Below are positions 1 to 7,166 of a DNA stretch of 35,283 nucleotides, in pieces. The stretch comes from Anaerophaga thermohalophila str. Valhall. Its GTDB lineage: Bacteria; Bacteroidota; Bacteroidia; Bacteroidales; Marinilabiliaceae. The notes under the pieces are model-generated. The model ran no database searches, had not been told where the DNA came from, and saw only the letters and a program-made list of their open reading frames with translations. The DNA is taken from contig NZ_AHZV01000003.1 in assembly GCF_000250735.1 (NCBI RefSeq), forward strand, positions 1-35,283, given 5' to 3'. Position numbers and translations under genes: made by a program. Within the stretch, counting starts at the first letter, position 1. Every line of letters begins with the position of its first letter.

Positions 1-139
1 CAGTGATATTCTAAGAGTTGTTCAAATTTTCATAATCATTGGATACATCATACGTTTTGTATCTAAAGCAATAGATCGTTAGATTTTTAGATGTAAGATA
101 CAAGATGATTCGTACATCGTTGAAAATCTGCATTTTATT

Positions 140-210
140 AAACAACACGCTTTAATCACAAACAATTGATTTGCAGTGTATTGCAAAAGTTTAACGGACT
201 ATTGTAAAGA
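140..210 (+). repeat. Diverged intergenic repeat, first copy
   Basis: A stretch of about 47 bases just upstream of the first gene (roughly 158-206, with a core AAACAATT...AAAAG.TTAACGGA.TATTG) can be aligned without gaps to 18495-18542, upstream of cysI. By eye 33 of 47 positions agree. It lies immediately 5' of a gene in one case and between cysJ and cysI in the other, so it may be a small dispersed element or a shared leader. Weakly supported. Confidence 0.3.
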
Positions 211-225
211 TATGTTGCTTTTTAT

Positions 226-1410
226 ATGAAGAATAAAACAGGGACTCAGCGAATAAAGTCCATCGATATTTTGAGAGCCATAACTGTTGCTCTCATGGTT
301 TTTGTAAACGATTTGCCCGGTATTCGTGATATTCCGCAATGGCTAGGACATGCCAGTGCCGGTCATGATGGTATGTTTCTGGCTGATATTGTTTTTCCTT
401 TGTTTCTGTTCTGGGTTGGCATGTCAGTTCCTCTTGCTGTTGATGGGCGGCAAAAGAAGGGAGACAGCGACCTGACCATTGTCAGGCATATCCTTAAGCG
501 TACTTTCAGCCTGGTTTTTATCGGGGTTTTAATGGTCAATACAAGCCGGATGAGTGTTGAGGTATCGGGCATTGATCGAAATTTGTGGGCATTATGTATG
601 TACACAGGGGTGATTTTGTCATGGAGAGTTTATGGAAAGGAGAAAACAAAAGCCGGCAAGATGCTCGGTTTAATCTTTCACTATATAGGAATCGGCTTAC
701 TTATTTTTGTTCTGTTTGTATTCAGAGACAAAAACAATGCATGGTTATTGCCTCAATGGTGGGGAATTCTGGGAATTATCGGATGGGCGTACCTGGTAGC
801 TGCAATGGCTTATGTTTTTCTGGAAAAGCATTTAGTTAAATTACTTTGTGTTTTTGCGGGGTTGCTTTTGTATCATATTGCCTATACGCAATCGGCCTAC
901 TTGCAAAACAATGCTGACTGGATGGCTCTTGAGTCGTATGGGGCTCATGCGTCACTTTCTTTTGCAGGAATGCTTGCATCTTTGGTTATGAAAAAGATCA
1001 GATTTCAAGTACACAGGTTATTTGCTGTCTGGGGCATTGCAGGAATTATATTTTTCATAGCAGGATTTGTGTCACGGCCTTTATGGGGCATTAGCAAACT
1101 CGCTGCAACACCTTCGTTTGTTTATGTTTCTCTTGCCGTTGGATTTGGCTTATTAGTGCTTGTGTGGTATCTTTCTGAAATAAGAAACAAACATGCCTGG
1201 GCAAATGTGTTTTATCCTGCCGGAACGCAGACTTTTTTGGCTTATCTGCTTCCAAGTGTATACTACCACGCCATCTTCTTTGCGGGAATAAGTTTGCCCG
1301 AATGGATGACCCACTCCTGGATGGGAATACTTAAAGCCATAATATTTACGCTTTTAATTGTTCAACTTACAGGCATTCTTGCCCGGTTTGGAGTTAAACT
1401 AAAACTGTGA
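226..1410 (+). CDS. DUF5009 / heparan-alpha-glucosaminide acetyltransferase-like membrane protein
   Basis: A 394-residue integral membrane protein. The N-terminus has RIKSIDILRAITVALMVFVN followed by a loop with HAGHDG-like residues (SAGHDGMFLADIVFPLFLF), the hallmark of the DUF5009/HGSNAT (YeiB-like) acyltransferase family in which an N-terminal R-x-x-S-x-D-x-x-R motif precedes the first helix. I count about 11 to 12 hydrophobic segments across the whole length, so it is full length. Members are thought to transfer acyl groups to sugars across the inner membrane; the substrate here cannot be read from sequence. The ATG at 226 is the first in frame and gives a typical N-terminus. It stands alone, followed by a repeat and the GH18 gene on the same strand, and a link to amino-sugar metabolism with the chitinase is only a guess. 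Confidence 0.82.
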   Translation: MKNKTGTQRIKSIDILRAITVALMVFVNDLPGIRDIPQWLGHASAGHDGMFLADIVFPLFLFWVGMSVPLAVDGRQKKGDSDLTIVRHILKRTFSLVFIGVLMVNTSRMSVEVSGIDRNLWALCMYTGVILSWRVYGKEKTKAGKMLGLIFHYIGIGLLIFVLFVFRDKNNAWLLPQWWGILGIIGWAYLVAAMAYVFLEKHLVKLLCVFAGLLLYHIAYTQSAYLQNNADWMALESYGAHASLSFAGMLASLVMKKIRFQVHRLFAVWGIAGIIFFIAGFVSRPLWGISKLAATPSFVYVSLAVGFGLLVLVWYLSEIRNKHAWANVFYPAGTQTFLAYLLPSVYYHAIFFAGISLPEWMTHSWMGILKAIIFTLLIVQLTGILARFGVKLKL

Positions 1411-1457
1411 TATGAGATTTCATCAATGGCGGCCGGCCAAATGTGCATTTTATCAAT

Positions 1458-1499
1458 GAGTTCCATTAGGCCTTAAAAATTAAATTTTATACGAATGAA
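1458..1499 (+). repeat. START-abutting repeat, copy a (partial)
   Basis: This stretch reads GAGTTCCATTAGGCC, then an AT-rich run, then TTTTATACGAATGAAA, and shares this order with copies at 5180-5418 (interrupted), 30272-30345, 30388-30490 and, on the other strand, 33656-33854. The ATG inside the terminal ATACGAATGAAA is the expected start codon of the GH18 gene. Only the 3' half of the unit is recognisable here. Confidence 0.6.
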
Positions 1500-2633
1500 A
1501 AAATTTTTTCTTTTTTACTGATTGGAATAGGCATAAGCGCTTGTTCCTCATCCGAAAAGACTTTAGATCCGTCGAAGAATCCGGAGTCACAGGACAAAGT
1601 AGTTATCGGTTATGTATTTCCGGGAAATACCGTAATTCAAGAAAATGCGATAGCTGCCGGCAAGCTGACGCATATCAATTATGCCTTTGCAAACATAGAG
1701 GATGGCAAAATGGTTGAAGGCTATGATGCCGACTCGGCAAATTTTGTGGTACTGAACCGGTTGAAAAAAGATAATCCTTCCCTGAAGATACTTATTTCAG
1801 TAGGTGGTTGGGGATGGTCCGGTGGATTTTCCGATATGGCCCTGACACAGGAAAGAAGGGCCCGTTTCATTCAAAGTGCATTGGATTTTATAGTAAAGCA
1901 TCAATTGGACGGACTCGATATAGACTGGGAATATCCGGGACTTCCCGGGGCAGGAAACCCGTACCGTCCTGAAGACAAAGAGAACTTTACTTCTTTGTTG
2001 AAAGAATGTCGAAACGCACTTGATTCAGTAGGAAACTCAAAACGATATTTGTTGACCATTGCTGCTGCCGCTTCTTCAGCCTATCTTGAGAAGACCAATA
2101 TGCAGGAAGCCTCCCGATACCTTGACATGGTGAATCTTATGACTTATGATTTTGCAGGGGAATGGGATAACGTTGCCCGTCATCATGCCAATCTATACCC
2201 GTCTGAATATTATGAGTGGGGAAATTCTGTTTCGGAAACGGTATCTAAGTTCATTCAGGAAGGAGTACCTGCCGAAAAGCTTGTTGTTGGTGTTCCTTTT
2301 TACGGTAGAGGATGGAAGAATGTTGATTCCGTTAATGACGGCCTGGGACAGCCTGCAACCGGTCTTCAAAATGTCAACCTCTCTTACCGGAATCTGAAGA
2401 AAAGCTATTTGTCCGACCCTGCTTTCAAAAAAGGATGGGACGATTCTGCCAAAGCGCCTTATTTGCTTAATGAAGATGAGGGGATTTTTATCACTTATGA
2501 AAATCTGCAGTCTTTGCAGTTGAAGTGTGATTTTGCCAGGGATAAAAACCTCAAAGGCGTCATGTTCTGGGAGTATTTTAAGGACTATGATGAAGAACTG
2601 TTGAAGGTGTTGAGCGGGGAAATGATTCCATGA
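1495..2633 (+). CDS. GH18 chitinase-like lipoprotein, frameshifted at its start
   Basis: Glycoside hydrolase family 18 enzyme, expected to cut beta-1,4-linked GlcNAc polymers at the cell surface. The catalytic DxxDxDxE motif is present as DGLDIDWEYPG with the acid Glu codon at 1929-1931; flanking family motifs KLTHINYAFANI, SVGGWGWSGGF, LMTYDFAGEWD and GVMFWEYFKD follow in order. The first ATG in the catalytic frame is 1710, but that would cut off the first barrel strand. Upstream in the same frame the sequence encodes a lipoprotein signal ending SACSSS (lipobox ISAC), yet that frame has no start codon: the ATG at 1495 is one base out of phase. One extra A in the A6 run at 1498-1503 would give a perfect MKKIFSFLLIGIGISAC. 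So this is either a genuine loss-of-start mutation or a homopolymer base-call error. About 380 residues if repaired, normal for the family. Confidence 0.8.
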
Positions 2634-2679
2634 GGAAGCAATGGCTGGCAAGACAAACCGGCTGTAATCTTTTTTTCTG

Positions 2680-2687
2680 TACTTTTG
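2680..2687 (+). promoter_or_regulatory. Candidate -7 box of the VOC gene
   Basis: TACTTTTG matches the Bacteroidota -7 consensus TAnnTTTG and lies 26 bases before the ATG at 2714. No clear -33 TTG is seen at the usual distance, so support is limited. Confidence 0.3.
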
Positions 2688-2713
2688 ACAATGATCACTA
2701 AACCTTGTAAGTT

Positions 2714-3175
2714 ATGCACTTTCACTCAACTGTTTTGTTTGTAAAAAACATAGAACGTTCAAAGGATTTTTATACCCGGTTATTTGGATTTAGCATTGAA
2801 CATGATTTTGGAAAGAATGTCATTCTTGATTCCGGGATAACACTTTGGGAAGTTCTACCGGAGCATATAATTGCGAAAGAACTGAAAACTTCAAACGAAT
2901 CTAACCGATTCGAAATCTGCTTTGAACATCGGGACATTGAAAAAATTTTCACAGATCTGGAAAATGAAGGAGTTGAATTCTTGCACAAAATGAAGGAAGA
3001 GCCATGGGGGCAAAGGACCATTCGGTTTTTCGATCCTGACAGGCATCTGATCGAAATAGGAGAGCCCCTTGATGTTTTTGTTCGTAATATGAAGAAAAAG
3101 GGAATGAACGAAAGCGAAATCAGTAATAAAACAGGTATTAACATCGAAACAGTGTATAATTTACTGCAGAGCTAA
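2714..3175 (+). CDS. VOC (glyoxalase/bleomycin-resistance) family protein
   Basis: A 153-residue cytoplasmic protein. Residues 3-120 follow the two beta-alpha-beta-beta-beta modules of the vicinal oxygen chelate fold: HSTVLFVKNIERSKDFYTRLFGF at the start, RFEICFEHRDIEKIFTDL in the middle, and WGQRTIRFFDPDRHLIEIGE near the end, with the last Glu in the usual metal-ligand position. Unusual for the fold, the C-terminus continues for about 30 residues as MNESEISNKTGINIETVYNLL, which resembles a helix-turn-helix with the pattern xxxIAxxTGIxxxTVYxLL. The substrate is unknown; members include glyoxalases, dioxygenases and antibiotic-binding proteins. The gene is followed 87 bases later by the AlkD-like gene on the same strand. 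Confidence 0.8.
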   Translation: MHFHSTVLFVKNIERSKDFYTRLFGFSIEHDFGKNVILDSGITLWEVLPEHIIAKELKTSNESNRFEICFEHRDIEKIFTDLENEGVEFLHKMKEEPWGQRTIRFFDPDRHLIEIGEPLDVFVRNMKKKGMNESEISNKTGINIETVYNLLQS

Positions 3176-3204
3176 AAAGGAATATGGACATAATAAATAA
3201 GAAA

Positions 3205-3212
3205 TATCTTTG
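3205..3212 (+). promoter_or_regulatory. Candidate -7 box of the AlkD-like gene
   Basis: TATCTTTG fits TAnnTTTG and lies 50 bases upstream of the ATG at 3263. There is no obvious -33 TTG, so this is a weak call. Confidence 0.3.
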
Positions 3213-3262
3213 CCAATATTCCGTTGAAAAGCAGAAACGCAATGTAATCCTTCAATAAAGCT

Positions 3263-3982
3263 ATGGATATACTAATGAATGATATAATAAGTGAACTCCG
3301 TAAGGAACTCCAGGGTAATATCGACGAAAAGACCCGCAATAACAGCCAGAAATTTTTCAAAGAAAAGATAAAGTACTATGGCGTTAAAACAGCTGTGGTT
3401 AAAAAGATCGGGAAGCAATTCTATAAAGAGATAAAATCCAATTCTAAATCGGAAATTTTTGGTTTATGCGAAAAGCTGTGGCAATCGGGCTTTCTGGAAG
3501 AGTCGTTCATTGCCTGTGATTGGTCATATTATCTTAACTCCGAATATGGACCTGCCGATTTTCAGATTTTTGAACGATGGATTGATAATTATGTGAACAA
3601 CTGGGCATCCTGTGATACACTTTGTAACCACACTGTAGGCGACTTTATAGAAATGTACCCCGAATTTCTGGAAAACCTGAAGGGGTTTACCAAATCGGAC
3701 AACCGTTGGAAACGACGTGCTTCTGCTGTTTCGCTGATAGTTCCAGCCAGAAAAGGGAAGTTCCTGTCTGATATACTTGAAATAGCCGACCTTCTGCTCA
3801 CCGACAAAGATGATCTTGTGCAAAAAGGATATGGATGGATGCTTAAAGTCGCCAGCCAGACACACCGGCAAACTATCTTCGAATATGTAATGAAAAACAA
3901 AATGGTAATGCCTCGAACTGCCCTTCGATATGCCATAGAGAAAATGCCGGCTGATCTGAGGACTGAAGCAATGAAGAGGTAG
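3263..3982 (+). CDS. DNA alkylation repair (AlkD-like) protein
   Basis: A 239-residue all-helical protein of the AlkD family, DNA glycosylases built from HEAT-like repeats that remove N3- and N7-alkylated purines. Recognisable stretches are FFKEKIKYYGVKTAVVKKIGKQFYKEI, the central IACDWSYYLNSEYGPADFQIFERWIDNYVNNWASCDTLCNH region (cited here in two parts: residues about 87-128) and the C-terminal VQKGYGWMLKVASQTHR with the conserved WMLK helix. Length is normal for the family. The start could be ATG 3263 or the second in-frame ATG at 3275; both leave the fold complete. It is transcribed alone or with the VOC gene. Activity is inferred from the family, not from individual catalytic residues. 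Confidence 0.82.
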   Translation: MDILMNDIISELRKELQGNIDEKTRNNSQKFFKEKIKYYGVKTAVVKKIGKQFYKEIKSNSKSEIFGLCEKLWQSGFLEESFIACDWSYYLNSEYGPADFQIFERWIDNYVNNWASCDTLCNHTVGDFIEMYPEFLENLKGFTKSDNRWKRRASAVSLIVPARKGKFLSDILEIADLLLTDKDDLVQKGYGWMLKVASQTHRQTIFEYVMKNKMVMPRTALRYAIEKMPADLRTEAMKR

Positions 3983-4041
3983 GAGAGGTTATAATTTAGC
4001 TGTGCGAAATCGTACCTCAAGTACTGGTTTTACAGAATGAT

Positions 4042-4587
4042 GTGATACCCCGGCGAATGTTCATTCGATTTAAAGAAAGACCATCAGAGGAAATTTTTGA
4101 TTTTGTTGAAGCCAAATGGAGCGAATTCTCACCAGAAAATGCACCCTTTATGATAACGTCGCTCGACAAGGAGTTTGCAAAACTTTATCGCACAGAAAAG
4201 CAATCACAAACCATTCTCGTATTTTTTACTGTTATAGCTATTTTGGTCTCTGTGTTGGGATTTCTGGGACTGGCTACTTATGTTGCTATGCAGCGAACAA
4301 AAGAGGTTGGTATACGCAAAGTATATGGTTCTTCCGAAGAAAGCATTATATACATGCTCACCGTCAATTTGTTAAAATGGGTGGTTTTCGCCTGTATTAT
4401 TGCTGTGCCGGTTTCCTGGATATACCTTGAAAACTGGTTGGAAAATTTTGCCTTCCGGATTAATTTAAGGGCGGATATATTCTTACTGGCATCATTTTTA
4501 GCTTTGGCAGTAGGTTTTGTAAGTGTTATTTTTCAGGCCTGGAGTGCGGCTGTTACTAATCCGGTTAACTCACTTAAACAGGAATAA
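4042..4587 (+). pseudogene. C-terminal remnant of an FtsX/MacB-type ABC permease
   Basis: Only the last ~180 residues of a protein whose family members in this phylum are about 780-800 residues long. It covers the end of a periplasmic domain (FIRFKERPSEEIFDFVEAKW, LDKEFAKLY) and the final FtsX core with three transmembrane segments: TILVFFTVIAILVSVLGFLG, VVFACIIAVPVSWIYL and IFLLASFLALAVGFVSVIFQ. The signature QRTKEVGIRKVYGSSEESI is intact, as is the terminal NPVNSLKQE. The frame is open upstream only to a TAG at 3997-3999; a GTG at 4042 could start translation, but there is no signal for the missing N-terminal helix. No ABC ATPase lies nearby, so this is most likely debris of a deletion. Confidence 0.75.
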
Positions 4588-4718
4588 AGATTTATTTTAA
4601 ATTTCAGTAATTCCTGAAAATGTTATTATTGAACCACCCAAATACCAACCCGTTATTTTTTGCACTTGAATGGTTTTGACTTACTTTATATTCGTGAAAT
4701 AGTTAGAACAGTACAATT

Positions 4719-5162
4719 ATGAAAACAAAATCTTCAGGTAAAAATTACAAAGCCATAGAAGTTGGCGATTTGAATAAACTTTCTACGTACCGCTTTCTGC
4801 ATCCCAAATTGAAACAGGAAGTAGAAGGGAAGGTGTTTGTTGGTGAAGCACTTGCTACCACAGGGGCAGAACTGTCGTTTACGGAATTACCACCCAAAAC
4901 GACGATCCCGTTTTTGCATCAGCACAGAAACAATGAAGAAATCTATGTTATTTTGAGGGGGTATGGTAAATTTCAGGTAGATGATGATGTTTTTGATATA
5001 TCTGAAGGTTCTGTAATCAGAGTTTCCCCAGGCGGAAACCGTACTTTGTATAATGAAGCAAGCCATCCTATGGTATACCTGGTTATCCAGGCCAGGGAGA
5101 ATTCTTTGGTGGGGTATAATATCTCCGATGGTTTCAGGACTGAGGGGCAAATTTTGATTTAA
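4719..5162 (+). CDS. Cupin-domain protein
   Basis: A 147-residue single-cupin protein. Cupin motif 1 is seen as PFLHQHRNNEEIYVILRGYGKF (cited as HQHRNNEEIYVILRG) and motif 2 as SVIRVSPGGNRTLYNEAS, where the usual second-motif His is replaced by Asn in GGNR. Metal binding through the HxH...E set of motif 1 is plausible, with weakened motif 2. The function may be enzymatic or sugar/small-molecule binding; it cannot be told from sequence. A TATATTCG box at 4687-4694 with a TTG at 4666-4668 is a possible promoter. The gene ends 17 bases before a repeat copy and stands alone. Confidence 0.75.
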   Translation: MKTKSSGKNYKAIEVGDLNKLSTYRFLHPKLKQEVEGKVFVGEALATTGAELSFTELPPKTTIPFLHQHRNNEEIYVILRGYGKFQVDDDVFDISEGSVIRVSPGGNRTLYNEASHPMVYLVIQARENSLVGYNISDGFRTEGQILI

Positions 5163-5179
5163 GTTATATATATCAAACA

Positions 5180-5235
5180 GATGAAACGAGCCTCGTTTAC
5201 TTTGATGAGTTCCATTCGGCCAATAAACTTAAGTA
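5180..5235 (+). repeat. START-abutting repeat, copy b, left half
   Basis: GATGAAACGAG, then GAGTTCCATTCGGCCAATAA, then ACTTAAGTA: the left part of the ~105 bp unit. It breaks off at TAAGTA, where a MITE-like element is inserted, and resumes at 5398 as TAAGTAAACTTTATACGAATGAAA, matching the uninterrupted copy at 30460-30490. This is a nested insertion. Confidence 0.65.
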
Positions 5236-5397
5236 GTGCTTGTCTATAAACTTGCAAAAATTTTCACAATATGTGTGTCTGTTCAGAAAGTACCAGTTGC
5301 AAGGCTTGCGAAGCCGCCAAAACCGGAGTTTACTAATCGTAAATGAGGATTTTGGAGGCGAGCGTAACACAGCAAGTGGTACTTTATGGACAGACAC
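5236..5397 (-). mobile_element. MITE-like element, copy 1 (full)
   Basis: A 162-bp element read on the minus strand, starting GTGTCTGTCC and ending GACAAGCAC. Its flanks are both TAAGTA (5230-5235 and 5398-5403), a candidate 6-bp target-site duplication. The interior carries the inverted pair CCGCCAAAA/TTTTGGCGG. It is inserted inside another repeat. It encodes no transposase, so mobility would depend on an enzyme supplied elsewhere. Confidence 0.7.
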
Positions 5398-5418
5398 TAA
5401 GTAAACTTTATACGAATG
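5398..5418 (+). repeat. START-abutting repeat, copy b, right end
   Basis: The TAAGTAAACTTTATACGAAT segment and the ATG that starts the methyltransferase gene. It completes the copy interrupted by the MITE-like element. Confidence 0.6.
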
Positions 5419-6045
5419 AAAAACCCCTGGCTGAAAATTCCTGCAATAGATTATGAGTCGCACATGGCGGAAGTAGGGCAGTCCCGAATTCTGGGAAGCT
5501 TAACCCGGCAAACCTTGAGAAAATATAATCCTGAGAAGTTTCTTCTTCCCGGCTGTGCTTCGGGAAATGGACTTGAACATATTGACAATAATGTTACATC
5601 TCAAGTTTATGCATTGGACATTAATCCTGAGTATTTGGAGTTTACTGTCAATCGGTTCCAACATCGGATACCAAATCTCCGGACGATTTGTTGCGATTTG
5701 CTGACAGATAAACTGGAATTGACAGATATTGATCTTGCCTTTTGCGGTTTGTTGTTAGAATATGTTGATCCCCATATAGCTTTGCCAAAAATTATCGGTA
5801 CACTCAATAAACAGGGGAATCTGGTGATAGTAATCCAACGAAACAATAGCGCTTCATTTGTTTCCAAAACAAGATACTCTTCACTGGAGAAGCTTTCAGG
5901 GATTGTGAGTGATGTTTTGCCGGAAGAAATTGACAACATCTGCCGGCAAATCGGAATGACAAAAGCTTTCCAGGAAGAGATACCTGTAAACGACGGCAAA
6001 TCGTTCATAGTAATGGATTTCAGTTTCAGGAACAAAGGCGGCTAA
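5416..6045 (+). CDS. Class I SAM-dependent methyltransferase
   Basis: A 209-residue protein with a Rossmann-type methyltransferase core. Motif I is seen as FLLPGCASGNGLEHI (residues about 42-56), the acidic end of strand 2 as VYALDINPEYLEF, motif II as LRTICCDLL, and the following strand as DIDLAFCGLLLEYVDP. Overall order fits SAM-binding enzymes acting on small molecules or proteins; the acceptor is unknown. The start codon is the ATG embedded in the end of the dispersed repeat. The gene overlaps the convergent jelly-roll gene by 4 bases (6042-6045), so their 3' ends share sequence and there is no room for a separate terminator. Confidence 0.78.
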   Translation: MKNPWLKIPAIDYESHMAEVGQSRILGSLTRQTLRKYNPEKFLLPGCASGNGLEHIDNNVTSQVYALDINPEYLEFTVNRFQHRIPNLRTICCDLLTDKLELTDIDLAFCGLLLEYVDPHIALPKIIGTLNKQGNLVIVIQRNNSASFVSKTRYSSLEKLSGIVSDVLPEEIDNICRQIGMTKAFQEEIPVNDGKSFIVMDFSFRNKGG

Positions 6046-7058
6046 CGAGAACGCCAATATCGAACGAATCGTCTGAGTTCTACTAATCCGACAGGACCCT
6101 CGTATATGCCGCCTTCGCCTCCCTTATCAAACACTCTTATGGCTATGGTGTTGATTTTTCCCGGAACAATATCTTCTTCGTCGAGGTAATAATAGCGGGG
6201 ACGATAATGTTCATTGTTTGTGGTTATCATGCAAGGCTGGTCATGCATTTCACCAGTATGTGCCACCTTTTTACCGTTAATATAAACTTCATCAATATCG
6301 TCAATCTTTCCCAACATAAGTACGTAACGTTTACCGGCCATAGATTCCGGAGCTTTAAACTGTCTGCGGTACCAGCCAAATCCGTCGTAATGCTTGCCGA
6401 ACTGGTCTTCCCATATTCCCGGAACAACAATCTGATTCCATTCCCTGTCGTCATAGCCAGGTTTTGCCCATTCCATGTTGTCTCCGGTTTTAAAATTCCA
6501 GTATCCTTCCAGCTCTACATCGGGAATAAGGTTCCTTATACGTTGAAAGATGCCTATTTTGCCTTTTACAATTCCACCATCTATTTGTGAGTCATATACT
6601 CTTACTGCAATGGTATTGTATCCATTGAAATTGATCAGACCATCGGGGATAATATATCTTCTTTCGGCGTTGTAAGCAGTCCAGTAGTGAGGAGGAAAAG
6701 ACCCTTTGTGACCGATTTTCCGGCCGTTAATGTATGTTTCGTCCACGTCGTCTATGTACCCCAAAAACAGAATTAGAGAAGCATCTTTATATTCTTTTGG
6801 TACCACAAATTTTTTCCGGTACCAGGCATAACCGTCGTAACCGTGAAACCCCTGATTTTCCCAACTGGAAGGAACCTCTACAGTTTCCCAGTGGCGATCG
6901 TCAAAATCGGGACTGGCTCTTCGCATGTCGTCTCCGATCATCAATTTCCATTTTCCCTCAAGGCTGATGACCGGACGATACTCTTCTTCCGGTTGATTGG
7001 CTTTAATCGCCGAAACAAACAAAAAGGGGATGAATAATATGGTAATAAATGTTTTCAT
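6042..7058 (-). CDS. Secreted double jelly-roll protein (GH2 sugar-binding-domain-like), paralog 2
   Basis: A 338-residue exported protein with signal peptide MKTFITILFIPFLFVSAIKA. The mature part is two tandem galactose-binding-type jelly rolls of about 150 residues. Each runs GKWKLMIGDDM / GYWNFKTGDNM, a FDDRHW / YDDREW turn, SSWENQG or GIWEDQF, YDGYAWYR or YDGFGWYR, IDDVDETYINGRKIG or IDDIDEVYINGKKVA, and NTIAVRV(Y/F)D. Such domains form the N-terminus of GH2 enzymes, but no TIM barrel or catalytic Glu follows, so it is probably a carbohydrate-binding or structural surface protein and not a hydrolase. It sits 108 bases downstream of the paralog at 7167-8228 and probably shares its promoter. 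Confidence 0.75.
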   Translation of the reverse strand: MKTFITILFIPFLFVSAIKANQPEEEYRPVISLEGKWKLMIGDDMRRASPDFDDRHWETVEVPSSWENQGFHGYDGYAWYRKKFVVPKEYKDASLILFLGYIDDVDETYINGRKIGHKGSFPPHYWTAYNAERRYIIPDGLINFNGYNTIAVRVYDSQIDGGIVKGKIGIFQRIRNLIPDVELEGYWNFKTGDNMEWAKPGYDDREWNQIVVPGIWEDQFGKHYDGFGWYRRQFKAPESMAGKRYVLMLGKIDDIDEVYINGKKVAHTGEMHDQPCMITTNNEHYRPRYYYLDEEDIVPGKINTIAIRVFDKGGEGGIYEGPVGLVELRRFVRYWRSR

Positions 7059-7077
7059 ATTGTGAGATTTTTTGAAA

Positions 7078-7131
7078 GTTTATAGACGAGCACTAATTTA
7101 GTGTCTGTCCATAAAGTACCATTTGCAAGGT
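7078..7131 (+). repeat. Joined termini of MITE-like elements
   Basis: Reads GTTTATAGACGAGCAC (the right end of the MITE-like element), then a short TAATTTA, then GTGTCTGTCCATAAAGTACC (its left end). The interior is absent. This is either what remains of two head-to-tail copies or an end-to-end junction. It lies between the two jelly-roll genes. Confidence 0.5.
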
Positions 7132-7166
7132 TACACACGTCCGAATATTAGTACCTGGCGTGACAA

